DNA of 14,146 nucleotides from Anaerolineae bacterium (GCA_028284565.1 JANQRM010000014.1:1-14146); one strand, 5' to 3'. Positions 1-7,921 are shown, counted from the first letter of the stretch. Program-made: numbers and translations. The notes: a model not told the origin generated them from the sequence alone.

Positions 1-1304
1 TATTGATACTCTGGCAACCATTGGCCATGGGCTTGGATGAGATCATCAACCAGTGACCAGATGCTGTCGAGTGAAAGTTCGGCGGCGGTGTGCGGGTCCA
101 GCATGGCGGCATGATAGATATGTTCGCGCTTACAAGTGAGTGCCGCTTCAACCGTGAGGGCTTGCACGTTAATGTTGGTCTGCATCAAAGCCGCAAGTTG
201 CGGTGGAATTGTGCCAATGTGAGTTGGCTGGATGCCATTCTTATCCACCAAGCAAGGCACTTCCACACAGCAACCATCGGGCAGGTTGGTGATGATATTA
301 TTATTGGGGACATTACCATACACGGTACGCGGGATTCCCATTTCCATGCTGTGGATAATCAATGAACCGTATTCGACACTGCGCTTGACTTCTATGGACT
401 TCAATTCATCTTCCAACTCGTTGCGTAAATGCTTCCATTCTTCGATTTGAGTTTGGCAACGACGGATGTATTCATCGAGGGGAATGTGAAAGTCTTCAAT
501 AAGCTCAGGTTGGTCACGCTTGATAAACCACGGCACATATTCGCTGAAATGCTCGCTCGATTCGGTCACGAAATAGCCCAGCCGTTTGAACATCTCATAA
601 CGGACTTGGTTGTCGTCGGGAACACGATTTTCGCTAATGACTTTGCGAATCTGCGGATACAAGTCTTCTCCTGTGTGTTTATTCTCAAACTTGAGGAAAA
701 ATGCCATGTGGTTAATCCCCGCCACGAGGTAGTTAATGTCTTCCACAGGGACTCTGATGTCGCGGGCAAGTTCGCTAGCCGTATGAGGAACGCTGTGGCA
801 TAAGCCGACAGTTTTAATCGACGTAGCGCGACTCAAAGCCCACTGGTTCATGCACATGGGGTTCACATAATTCAAAAACACAGCATCGGGGCAAAGGTCT
901 TCCATATCACGTGTGATGTCGATGAGAACTGGAATGGTCCGTAGTGCGCGCATGATTCCACCAACACCGAGTGTATCGCCAATCGTCTGGCGCAAGCCAT
1001 ATTTTTTCGGGATTTCAAAATCAATGATGGTTCCCGGATCATAACCCGCAACTTGAATCATACAGATAACATAATCGGCATCCTTGAGAGCCTGTCGACG
1101 GTCCGTGCTGGCCGTAATTGTGGGATTGGCATTCAGAGCTTTCGCCACTTTGTGCGCCACGATCTCGGAGGTTTTCAGGCGTTCCTCGTCGATGTCCATT
1201 AATGCTAAGGTACTATCTGCCAACTCTGGAAAACTTAGAATATCGCCCATCAAGTTCTTTGCAAACACGGTACTGCCTGCCCCGATAAACGTAATCTTCG
1301 CCAT
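1..1304 (-). CDS. melA: Alpha-galactosidase, glycoside hydrolase family 4 (3' end cut by window edge)
   Basis: Hydrolyses alpha-galactosides in the cytoplasm by the GH4 mechanism, which needs NAD+ and a divalent metal such as Mn2+ (family knowledge). The translation starts MAKITFIGAGSTVF, a Rossmann NAD-binding strand. It carries LNYVNPM near residue 144, GLCHSV with C169-H170-S171-V172, and GINHMAF with H199; the Cys and His are the expected metal ligands. CHSV is the signature associated with alpha-galactosidases rather than GH4 glucosidases or phospho-glycosidases. Further matches to E. coli MelA as I remember it include FVTESSEHF, NGIQPT, MQTNINVQ and DPHTAA. About 434 codons are present, and the ending WLPEYQ falls close to the usual C-terminus near 450, so only a few residues are missing. 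The ATG at 1304 has a weak upstream AGAAAG. It lies downstream of iolC and iolB on the same strand, probably in the same unit. No signal peptide is seen. Confidence 0.93.
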   Translation of the reverse strand, partial: MAKITFIGAGSTVFAKNLMGDILSFPELADSTLALMDIDEERLKTSEIVAHKVAKALNANPTITASTDRRQALKDADYVICMIQVAGYDPGTIIDFEIPKKYGLRQTIGDTLGVGGIMRALRTIPVLIDITRDMEDLCPDAVFLNYVNPMCMNQWALSRATSIKTVGLCHSVPHTASELARDIRVPVEDINYLVAGINHMAFFLKFENKHTGEDLYPQIRKVISENRVPDDNQVRYEMFKRLGYFVTESSEHFSEYVPWFIKRDQPELIEDFHIPLDEYIRRCQTQIEEWKHLRNELEDELKSIEVKRSVEYGSLIIHSMEMGIPRTVYGNVPNNNIITNLPDGCCVEVPCLVDKNGIQPTHIGTIPPQLAALMQTNINVQALTVEAALTCKREHIYHAAMLDPHTAAELSLDSIWSLVDDLIQAHGQWLPEYQ

Positions 1305-1325
1305 GGAATATCTTTCTTGTGAAAG

Positions 1326-1551
1326 CTATCTGGATACAAGGTAATAGTGAACGGATTTTGCATCCGGTAATGCCAAAGTTGTCATCGTGCCATCTGTCCA
1401 GCGTACGTTAAGTGACTCGACTTGAGCCGACTCGGGAACACCGAAATGGACACGCAACGAATTTCCCGATAAGTAACCACTGATATCATAGAACACAACA
1501 GTCACATCTCTCAAGAGGAAGCTATTGCCCAAGCGTTGCTTTAATTTGCTA
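1326..1551 (-). pseudogene. ASPIC/UnbV-like C-terminal domain remnant
   Basis: An open frame between the iolB stop and the melA start encodes SGYLSGNSLRVHFG, then VESLNVRWTDGT, and ends YYLVSR before TAG. This pattern (SGYLSxNSLRVHFGL, then VDSxxVRWPDG) is how I recognise the ASPIC/UnbV domain, normally the C-terminal end of much longer secreted beta-propeller proteins. The conserved part covers roughly 1326-1481. The same frame stays open back to 1607, inside iolB, but the overlap is with coding sequence in another frame and is probably meaningless. No convincing start codon with a Shine-Dalgarno site is present, and no propeller repeats precede it. I therefore read it as the leftover 3' end of a deleted gene. 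A genuinely translated mini-protein is possible but less likely. Confidence 0.45.
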
Positions 1552-2391
1552 TCACTTATCCACTTCGCCAACAATCGGCAAGTTCTTGACATGCCCTGTC
1601 CAGTCATTCTTTATCCATGCATAGCGGGGGTCATCATAAGGCGGTGTCGCTCTCGCATCATCTAAAAGATCACCGGCAAGGTAGTTCAAGAAATACAGGT
1701 TTGTGCCGGGCGATGAAGCCGTTGAGTGAAAGCCCTGTGTTACCAATACCAAGTCGGTATGTTCAACAGGAAATATCTCATCAAAATCATTATCTAACCT
1801 GTAATTTCGATGGAAAGCAAAACCATTCTCAGGGTTGGTGCGGAAGTAATACATCTCTTCTAAGTATGCCGAATCACCATACCCATCATGGCAATGCGGG
1901 GGCCAGCCAGACCACTGTCCGGGAGGCACATACACCTCAAATAGTATCAAGCGTTCTGCTGGGAGTGGATGCGACAAGATGTGATTGACTTGTCGTGTCG
2001 CAGACCCACCACCACGCACCTCACATTTAATTTCCTCCGGCAAAAACAAGCGCGTTGGATACTTGCCCTTAGCAGGCGCACACCCAATCGCAAATTCAAA
2101 ATAAGTCTTTGCTTCAACATTCATTTGACGATTAGGAGGAAGATACAACACGTGTGGCAATTCACTAAAGACACCTTGTCGAGCCAAATCAAAAGTCTGC
2201 CCATCCGCTTTGATGCTCCCTCTTCCACTCAAGGGTACAAGTGCGATTTCATTGCCTTCTGTCGTATAGGAATAACGTTGTCCTTCCTTAAGATTAACCG
2301 CTTGAAAGCTCAAATATTGCCAATTCGCACTTTCCGGCGTGACATTCAAGACGACTTGTTCGTTAAAATTCGACTTCAACCAGTGTGACAT
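1552..2391 (-). CDS. iolB: 5-deoxy-glucuronate isomerase
   Basis: Converts 5-deoxy-D-glucuronate to 2-deoxy-5-keto-D-gluconate in myo-inositol catabolism, giving the substrate of IolC encoded just upstream. The 279-residue product is close to the family's usual ~270 and shows the cupin core: WPPHCHDGYG near residues 165-175, then YLEEMYYFRTNPENGFAFHR. His and Glu in these stretches are the expected metal ligands of the KduI/IolB fold. I chose the ATG at 2391, which shares its A with the iolC stop (TGATG) and has GGGGAG six bases before it. A TTG three bases further upstream is also in frame but unnecessary. This start-stop arrangement implies translational coupling with iolC. Cytoplasmic; no signal peptide. 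Confidence 0.93.
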   Translation of the reverse strand: MSHWLKSNFNEQVVLNVTPESANWQYLSFQAVNLKEGQRYSYTTEGNEIALVPLSGRGSIKADGQTFDLARQGVFSELPHVLYLPPNRQMNVEAKTYFEFAIGCAPAKGKYPTRLFLPEEIKCEVRGGGSATRQVNHILSHPLPAERLILFEVYVPPGQWSGWPPHCHDGYGDSAYLEEMYYFRTNPENGFAFHRNYRLDNDFDEIFPVEHTDLVLVTQGFHSTASSPGTNLYFLNYLAGDLLDDARATPPYDDPRYAWIKNDWTGHVKNLPIVGEVDK

Positions 2392-3404
2392 CAACTACTC
2401 CCCGAATTCGCTTGTTCATATAGAAAATCTTCAACTTCGTTCAATCGTGGCATCGCTTTAGAACAACCATGCCGTGTCACCACAAGTGCGCCACAAGCGT
2501 TGGCAAACCGCGCGGTCTGAGTCCAATCCCAATCTTGTCGATACCCATAAATCAACCCGCTTGCAAACGCATCTCCTGCACCGACTGTATTAATAATTTC
2601 TACTCGAAAGCCCGCAATATCTAAAACCTCACCTTTCGGCTGAAATATTGACACCCCTCGCGCACCTCGTTTGACGACTAAGGCTTCAATTGCGAGAGAT
2701 GTATTTAGCAGTCGTTGAAGCAATCGTTCGAGTTCCTGCCTTTCTGCCTCACTGATAGAATCACCTCGCATCACTTGCTGAGGATTCGGAGCAAGTGCAG
2801 AATAGAACTCTTCTTCTGTACCTATTATTACATTCAGTTTCGGAAGTACCGTTCGCAATGTCAAACCATAGGCTAACGGATGCGACCACTGATCTGAGCG
2901 TAAATCCAAATCCATAAAGCTCTTCGTCTCAGTGCGATGACTCTGCTCAATCAGATACAATGTCGCCTCCCGACAACTCCCCTGACTGAGTGCAGTCCCC
3001 GATAACAACAAGACTTTCACTTCATCCATTGGTACAGCTTGCATATCATCAATGGATAGATAAATATCTGCTGGATTGTCTCGATAGAATACCAATGGGA
3101 ATTTATCCGGCGGTTCGATGCCCAACACAGCTAAGCCCGTGCGTGTGTCTGCTTTGCGTGGGATAAATCGCGTATCGACTTGTTCTTTCTCTAAGAAATG
3201 CAGAACGAAATCACCAACTTTATCGTCACCAACAGCCGTAATTGCACCGACATGCAGACCTAACCGACTGGTCCCAATCGCAATATTGGTAGGACTACCG
3301 CCAACCCCTGTATCAAAGCCTTCGATTTCAACAAAAGGTGCGCCGATATTTAACGAAAATAAATCCATCGAGACCCGACCAAAGGTCAACACATCGTAAG
3401 GCAT
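2391..3404 (-). CDS. iolC: 5-dehydro-2-deoxygluconokinase (PfkB family)
   Basis: Phosphorylates 2-deoxy-5-keto-D-gluconate with ATP, the step after IolB in inositol breakdown. The 337-residue protein has the PfkB/ribokinase layout: N-terminal TFGRVSMDLFS, the GGSPTNIAIGTSRLG sugar-binding region (about 35-49), and the C-terminal signature NTVGAGDAFASG (about 272-283), whose Asp is the catalytic base. MDLDLRSDQW near residue 165 resembles the FDxDxR..W stretch typical of IolC rather than other PfkB sugar kinases. The ATG at 3404 follows a modest TGTGAG. A well-formed promoter lies 32-60 bases upstream. It is the first gene of the unit iolC-iolB-(remnant)-melA. The other iol genes (iolG, iolE, iolD, iolJ, iolA) are not in the window. 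Confidence 0.93.
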   Translation of the reverse strand: MPYDVLTFGRVSMDLFSLNIGAPFVEIEGFDTGVGGSPTNIAIGTSRLGLHVGAITAVGDDKVGDFVLHFLEKEQVDTRFIPRKADTRTGLAVLGIEPPDKFPLVFYRDNPADIYLSIDDMQAVPMDEVKVLLLSGTALSQGSCREATLYLIEQSHRTETKSFMDLDLRSDQWSHPLAYGLTLRTVLPKLNVIIGTEEEFYSALAPNPQQVMRGDSISEAERQELERLLQRLLNTSLAIEALVVKRGARGVSIFQPKGEVLDIAGFRVEIINTVGAGDAFASGLIYGYRQDWDWTQTARFANACGALVVTRHGCSKAMPRLNEVEDFLYEQANSGSS

Positions 3405-3435
3405 ATACGCTCACATCTCGTCTAAATATTTGCCA

Positions 3436-3464
3436 ACCATACTGAGTTGTTTCGGATACGTCAA
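3436..3464 (-). promoter_or_regulatory. Sigma70-type promoter for iolC
   Basis: Read on the minus strand, TTGACG (plus 3459-3464) and TATGGT (plus 3436-3441) are separated by exactly 17 bases. The first matches the -35 consensus at 5 of 6 positions, the second the -10 at 4 of 6. Transcription would begin near 3429, giving a leader of about 25 nt before the iolC ATG. Assigned by consensus only; the factor used by this organism is unknown. Confidence 0.5.
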
Positions 3465-3595
3465 CAAATCTGTGATTGTATATCAAGTGATAGCCATATG
3501 ATTGCACAGTCCCCAACAGAACAATCTTCTCTATTTTCGGTGACACTTTGACGTAAACTAGAAACAGTCTCTCATCTTAATCAGAAGGATACCCC

Positions 3596-4738
3596 ATGAC
3601 AAAATCCTACCACATCGACACACTTGCCATTCATGCTGGAGTCAAACCTGACCCCAGTACAGGTGCAATCATGACTCCTATTTACCAAACAGCCACCTTT
3701 GTCCAACACGCACCGGGTGAACATCAAGGATATGAATATAGTCGCAGTGGCAATCCCACACGGACGGCTTTAGAAAAAAACATCGCGGGTCTTGAAAACG
3801 CAAACTACGGTTTGGCATTTGCCAGTGGACTTGCCTCAATTGACACGGTACTTCGTCTACTCCATCCGGGAGATCATGTGATTGTTGGTAATGATGTCTA
3901 TGGTGGAACCTATCGCCTCTTCGAGCGTATCCTCGCCCGCTATGGTCTCGAATTTACATGGGTGGATTTAACAGAATTAGAGTCGGTTCAACAAGCCTTC
4001 AAAGACAACACTCGAATGCTCTGGTTAGAGACCCCCACCAATCCCTACCTCACCGTGGCAGATATTCCGGCATTGTCCAACTTAGCAAACGATGATGTCT
4101 TGGTTGTCATTGACAACACCTTTGCTAGCCCCGTAATCCAACAACCCCTTAATCTGGGTGCAGATATTGTGATGCACAGCACAACCAAATATCTCAATGG
4201 GCATAGTGATGCTGTAGGTGGCGTTCTTGCACTCAATGATGAAGAACGATATCAAGAGTTGAAGTTCCTCCAAAATGCAGGCGGAGCTGTGCCGGGACCC
4301 ATGGATTGCTTTCTTGTGCTTCGTGGGATTAAAACTCTCGGTATTCGCATGGAACGCCATAGTCAAAATGCCTTGCAAATAGCCGAAATGCTAGAAGACC
4401 ATCCTGCGATTCAGCGTGTCTACTATCCCGGCTTAGAAAGTCATCCCCAACACGAACTTGCCAAACGGCAGATGCGTCACTTCGGTGGGATGATGAGCAT
4501 TATTTTGAAAAATGAAGCCACCGCCCGCAATTTTGTCACCAAAACCAAGCTATTTGCACTAGCAGAGAGCTTAGGTGGGGTCGAAAGTCTAATCGAACAT
4601 CCCTATAGCATGACCCATGCCAGCACCGCTGATAGTGAAATCGCCGTGGATTCCGCCCTTGTCCGCCTCAGCGTCGGCATTGAGCATGTCGATGATCTAT
4701 TAGATGACTTACAAACTGCACTTAGTTATCTAAGTTAG
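3596..4738 (+). CDS. metB: Cystathionine gamma-synthase/gamma-lyase (Cys/Met metabolism PLP enzyme)
   Basis: A PLP-dependent enzyme of transsulfuration. As a gamma-synthase it joins an activated homoserine to cysteine; as a gamma-lyase it splits cystathionine to cysteine, 2-oxobutyrate and ammonia. The 380-residue length is typical. Visible motifs are YEYSRSGNPTR (47-56), substrate and PLP contacts; FASGLAS (75-81), the PLP phosphate site; D173 in VIDNTFASP; and the Schiff-base lysine K198 in HSTTKYLNGHSD. LGGVESLIEHP and MTHAS near the C-terminus are found in both synthases and lyases, so sequence alone does not settle the direction. The nearby cystathionine beta-synthase favours the lyase role (mccB-like). 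The start is well supported by AGAAGGA six bases before the ATG. It is divergent from iolC and ends six bases from the convergent 490-residue gene. Confidence 0.92.
   Translation: MTKSYHIDTLAIHAGVKPDPSTGAIMTPIYQTATFVQHAPGEHQGYEYSRSGNPTRTALEKNIAGLENANYGLAFASGLASIDTVLRLLHPGDHVIVGNDVYGGTYRLFERILARYGLEFTWVDLTELESVQQAFKDNTRMLWLETPTNPYLTVADIPALSNLANDDVLVVIDNTFASPVIQQPLNLGADIVMHSTTKYLNGHSDAVGGVLALNDEERYQELKFLQNAGGAVPGPMDCFLVLRGIKTLGIRMERHSQNALQIAEMLEDHPAIQRVYYPGLESHPQHELAKRQMRHFGGMMSIILKNEATARNFVTKTKLFALAESLGGVESLIEHPYSMTHASTADSEIAVDSALVRLSVGIEHVDDLLDDLQTALSYLS
4720..4735. terminator. Short hairpin at the end of the convergent gene pair
   Basis: ACTTAG-TTAT-CTAAGT forms a perfect 6-bp stem with a 4-base loop, directly before the metB stop codon and close to the end of the opposing gene. 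It is AT-rich and has no clear T-run on either side, so a role as a bidirectional terminator is only a possibility. Confidence 0.2.
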
Positions 4739-4744
4739 ACTTCT

Positions 4745-6217
4745 CTATAAAAAGTGTGGTGGAAGGTATGTTATTTCATGAGAAGACTTCAACAAAATGG
4801 AATTAACTTCCGATACTTTTACTAGTTCTCGCAATTTGGGAACTGGGTATTTTGCGTGTGAGGAAAAGTGGGATCTAAAGTGCCATGAAATTGCGTACTT
4901 TTCATTTTGCGAGTGGTGACGAACTTGAAACCAAATAAAGATTGCGTTGCAATTTCGGTTGTCATTCAGCTTTTTCTTAGCAATATGATCAATTCGAGAG
5001 ATGTTCTCTACTATATTTGCCCATTCAAACGGAACTAATAAGAAAACGATACCCGGTCCTGTTTGTGGCAGTTGCTGACAAGCAGAATTTAGGGGGAAGT
5101 TAACTGCGCGATTATTAAATGAGGTTGTTTCCAACTTTGCCTTAATTTCCAAAGGTAGAAGTTGTGAGCGAAAATTCACTAATACATCTGGTCGTTTTTC
5201 TGTTCGGCTTTCACCAATAAAACATTCAATATTGTTGCCATCAGTTCGGATGATATACGGAGCAATTAATTCAAACCATAAAGACTCTAATCCTTCACCA
5301 TGACTATAGTTTGATTTCATATCCTCCAGTTTATGAGTAAAACCGGGGACATCATGAAGTGTATACAGTGCCTCCGCTAATTGAACCAACAGAATTGTAG
5401 AGGTAGCACGATCATCATAACTTTCTAAGTTTCTGCTTAAGAAATTGTCGGGAGCGCTAGGGGCAATAACCTTGTCACAAAAATCAGTTCCAAATGCTTT
5501 CTCTAAGATTAGGTATGCTCCTTGCAATTTTGCGCCTTCTTTTTGACCTTCTAAATTATCGGGAAACATTCGTTTAGTAACTTCAAGAATATTTTCTAGC
5601 TCTGATATATCTAATTTCAATTTAGGTATTTCTAAGATAGGAGATTTCTCAGGAAGCCAATTACTAAAATCTACTTCGATATCTTTCCAGTCGAATAGCC
5701 ATTTAACATAGGCGTAAGTATCAATAGCAAATAACAAAGCTATATAACAAGTTATCTTTCCATCCTTACCTTGTACTGTCTTTAAATGTGATTCGATATA
5801 TCCAACACGTTCATTCCGGCTAATTGAAAAAGAAATATTTCCTTGATTTGGTTCTAAATTGATTCTTTCGTCAAAGAAAAACTTGGCTTGCAAATTGCTG
5901 TTAATTTTCAGATTGCATCCAAATCGTTTTACAAAATCTGTCAACACCTGCTTTGCGTCATTGGAATACACTTCTGAGCGTAGACGGAATCCGGAGCTTA
6001 TTTCCCAAATATTGTTCGTTTGTCTAGCCAAAATAAGGAGGAAGTAATCATTTTTTACCTCCCGCTTCAAGAAAATACCCAATGTCATATCATCGAATTG
6101 CTTAAGAAATTGCTCATCAGGATTTCTGACAGCATTTTTAACTAGCGGAGGTCTCAAATTAAAAGTGTGTAAGCAATTATCTTGAAACTGTTGAGTAAAT
6201 GTAATTTGTACCGACAT
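4745..6217 (-). CDS. Unrecognised protein with a PD-(D/E)XK nuclease-like motif
   Basis: I do not recognise the family of this 490-residue protein. Near the C-terminus it has WFELIAP (315-321), then KRPDVLVNF (341-349) and LPLEIKAK (354-361). P343-D344 and E357-I-K359, 13 residues apart, fit the PD-(D/E)XK nuclease pattern, with E316 as a possible upstream acidic residue and Q381-Q382 (ACQQLP) as a possible later motif. A hydrophobic strand, GIVFLLVPF (389-397), follows. The N-terminal ~340 residues show no motif I know, no signal peptide and no membrane segment. The ATG at 6217 has GGAG five bases upstream. Base composition is unlike the flanks: by hand count 5581-5880 is about 31% GC, while neighbours are mostly 45-60%. 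That suggests acquisition by transfer. No methyltransferase or other defence partner is adjacent. A lone restriction or defence nuclease is a guess from the motif. Confidence 0.75.
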   Translation of the reverse strand: MSVQITFTQQFQDNCLHTFNLRPPLVKNAVRNPDEQFLKQFDDMTLGIFLKREVKNDYFLLILARQTNNIWEISSGFRLRSEVYSNDAKQVLTDFVKRFGCNLKINSNLQAKFFFDERINLEPNQGNISFSISRNERVGYIESHLKTVQGKDGKITCYIALLFAIDTYAYVKWLFDWKDIEVDFSNWLPEKSPILEIPKLKLDISELENILEVTKRMFPDNLEGQKEGAKLQGAYLILEKAFGTDFCDKVIAPSAPDNFLSRNLESYDDRATSTILLVQLAEALYTLHDVPGFTHKLEDMKSNYSHGEGLESLWFELIAPYIIRTDGNNIECFIGESRTEKRPDVLVNFRSQLLPLEIKAKLETTSFNNRAVNFPLNSACQQLPQTGPGIVFLLVPFEWANIVENISRIDHIAKKKLNDNRNCNAIFIWFQVRHHSQNEKYAISWHFRSHFSSHAKYPVPKLRELVKVSEVNSILLKSSHEITYLPPHFL

Positions 6218-6234
6218 ACGAACTCCAAATTAGT

Positions 6235-6266
6235 ATGATGAATAAATCGTAAGAATCACTCATCAT
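6235..6266. promoter_or_regulatory. Dyad upstream of the putative nuclease gene
   Basis: ATGATGA (6235-6241) and TCATCAT (6260-6266) form a 7-bp inverted repeat with an 18-base centre. It begins 18 bases before the start of the 490-residue gene. No T-run follows on either strand, so it does not look like a terminator for cbs. It could be an operator or chance in AT-rich DNA. The whole 94-base gap 6218-6311 shows no clear -35/-10 pair. Confidence 0.2.
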
Positions 6267-6311
6267 CTGTAAGCATGTTTATTATTGAACCGTCGTCTAA
6301 ATTGAATTTGT

Positions 6312-7760
6312 TCAGCGTCGATTCGACAAGAAATCCAACAGGTCGATTTTGGTGATAATGCCAAGTACACGCTTGTCACCATTATCGCCCATGTTTTCTG
6401 TGACCAAGGCAATCGACTGTGTACTGAATACACTCATCACCGATTCGATTGGTGTACTGGTTGTTAATGTGGGGACATTGGAGTCTATGATATTCGCCGC
6501 TTCAACAGGTGTTTGGGATGCTTCCACACTGGGGTTACGAAGCAGATAATCCAGCAATTTCACTTCAGTGACCAAGCCCAAAAGTTCTTCACGCTCACCC
6601 AGCACGGGTAATTGGGAGACATCATTGGCTTTCATCTTCGTAATCACGGCTTCGATGGGTTCATTTGCCTTTGCAACCACTAATCCATGCCGTGTCTTGC
6701 GTTCCAGAACTGTGTTGACCGTCGTTTCGACCCATTCATGTTCGAGAAATTGATTCTCGCGCATCCAGTTGTCATCGAATACCTTGCTCAAATAGCGCGA
6801 GCCATTATCGGGCAAGAGGACAACGACTAACTTATCAGGTCCTAAATCGCGTTCCGAGGCATAACGCACCGCCCCCGCTACTGCCGCCCCACTCGACCCA
6901 CCGGCAAAGATGCCCTCTTCACGCACCAGCCGACGGGTCATCAACATGGTTTCTTTGTCACTCACGCGCACCATATCATCAATTACAGAGAAGTCATAAT
7001 TCGATGGGATGAAATCCTCGCCAATCCCCTCCGTCTTATATGCTTCTGCTTCCGTCATTTCGCCTGAATAAAAGTAGTCATAGAGAATAGAGCCAATCGG
7101 ATCAACACCGACAATTTGAATTTTGGGATTCACAGATTTGAGATAACGTCCAACACCAGTTATTGTACCACCTGTCCCCATACCCGTGACAAAAACATCA
7201 ATCTGATGTGCCGTTTGTTCCCATAATTCAGGACCAGTGGAGTCAACATGCGTTTGTGGATTCACCGGATTATGATACTGATTTGCAAGGATGCTATTGG
7301 GGGTCTCATCTACCAAACGCTCTGCAACTTTGTAATAACTACGGGGATCATCGGGTTCAACATTCGTGGGTGTCACTACCACCCGCGTGCCATAGGCTCG
7401 CAAGACACGAATCTTCTCATCGGACATCTTGTCAGGCATGACAAAAATCGTTTTATACCCCTTTAACGTTGCCGCTATCGCCAAGCCCACGCCTGTATTG
7501 CCGGATGTCGCTTCGACAACCGTTCCGCCCGGCTTGAGCAAACCCTTGCGCTCAGCATCTTCTATAATTGTAATGCCGATTCGATCTTTGACACTCCCGC
7601 CCGGATTAAAATATTCGACCTTCGCCACCAACTGACAGCGCAAACCACGTGCCACACGATTAAGGCGAACAAGCGGTGTATTGCCCATTGTGCCAAGAAT
7701 ATCATCATAGATTTGCATATCACTCAAGTCAGTCAGGGCTTTATCAGGGGAGAGAGTCAT
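6312..7760 (-). CDS. cbs: Cystathionine beta-synthase with C-terminal CBS-domain pair
   Basis: Condenses serine (or an activated serine) with homocysteine to cystathionine using PLP, the first step of reverse transsulfuration; the gamma-family enzyme at 3596 could complete it. The 482-residue protein has a fold-type II PLP core of about 335 residues: GNTPLVRL (26-33), GGSVKDR with the PLP lysine K58, SGNTG (86-90) and the glycine loop GMGTGGTITG (193-202). Two CBS motifs follow, roughly 353-412 and 422-480, forming a Bateman module that in other CBS enzymes senses adenosyl ligands such as S-adenosylmethionine. There is no N-terminal haem-binding extension. The ATG at 7760 is used; a second in-frame ATG at codon 15 (QIYDDILGTMGNTP follows) is also plausible because conservation begins there and neither start has a strong ribosome site. 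Confidence 0.93.
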   Translation of the reverse strand: MTLSPDKALTDLSDMQIYDDILGTMGNTPLVRLNRVARGLRCQLVAKVEYFNPGGSVKDRIGITIIEDAERKGLLKPGGTVVEATSGNTGVGLAIAATLKGYKTIFVMPDKMSDEKIRVLRAYGTRVVVTPTNVEPDDPRSYYKVAERLVDETPNSILANQYHNPVNPQTHVDSTGPELWEQTAHQIDVFVTGMGTGGTITGVGRYLKSVNPKIQIVGVDPIGSILYDYFYSGEMTEAEAYKTEGIGEDFIPSNYDFSVIDDMVRVSDKETMLMTRRLVREEGIFAGGSSGAAVAGAVRYASERDLGPDKLVVVLLPDNGSRYLSKVFDDNWMRENQFLEHEWVETTVNTVLERKTRHGLVVAKANEPIEAVITKMKANDVSQLPVLGEREELLGLVTEVKLLDYLLRNPSVEASQTPVEAANIIDSNVPTLTTSTPIESVMSVFSTQSIALVTENMGDNGDKRVLGIITKIDLLDFLSNRR

Positions 7761-7801
7761 TCGATGCTCATTTCACTTTTATCTTAGTAATCAGTCAATT
7801 C

Positions 7802-7809
7802 ATTATAAT
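7802..7809. promoter_or_regulatory. Possible -10 element for cbs
   Basis: ATTATAAT contains TATAAT on both strands. On the minus strand it lies about 42 bases before the cbs ATG, a sensible place for a -10 box. No good -35 hexamer sits 16-18 bases upstream of it on either strand, so this is weak. A TTGACG further upstream on the minus strand is 30 bases away, too far to pair. Confidence 0.25.
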
Positions 7810-7897
7810 GCCGAGTTGAAAGAATAAGGCTTAATTTCGTCAACAATCACAATTACTCAAGCAGAGTATTCATTCAGATAGTAGGAAAACGGTTAGA

Positions 7898-7921
7898 AAA
7901 TGCATAGCCAAATGCATAGCC
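7898..7921. repeat. Tandem 12-mer, two copies
   Basis: AAATGCATAGCC occurs twice in direct succession. It is followed by ATTTGCATC, so CAAATG (7909-7914) and CATTTG (7921-7926) also form a small inverted repeat around the second copy. It could be a regulator-binding site or replication slippage. Confidence 0.6.

Noticed and set aside
1617..2388. Two plus-strand frames antisense to iolB
   Set aside because: They are shadows of a confidently identified gene; their peptides are rich in His, Ser and Thr without motifs.
3328..3546. A minus-strand frame overlapping the iolC start and its promoter
   Set aside because: It covers the likely iolC promoter and the first codons of iolC in another frame and shows no recognisable motif.
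3548..3580. TTGACG upstream of metB as a -35 box
   Set aside because: No acceptable -10 hexamer occurs 16-18 bases downstream (the bases there read CTCATC), so a promoter could not be supported even though the ribosome site is excellent.
4745..6217. Calling the putative nuclease a type II restriction enzyme or part of a named defence system
   Set aside because: No methyltransferase, specificity subunit or other partner is adjacent, and only a short motif supports nuclease function, so no system name is justified.
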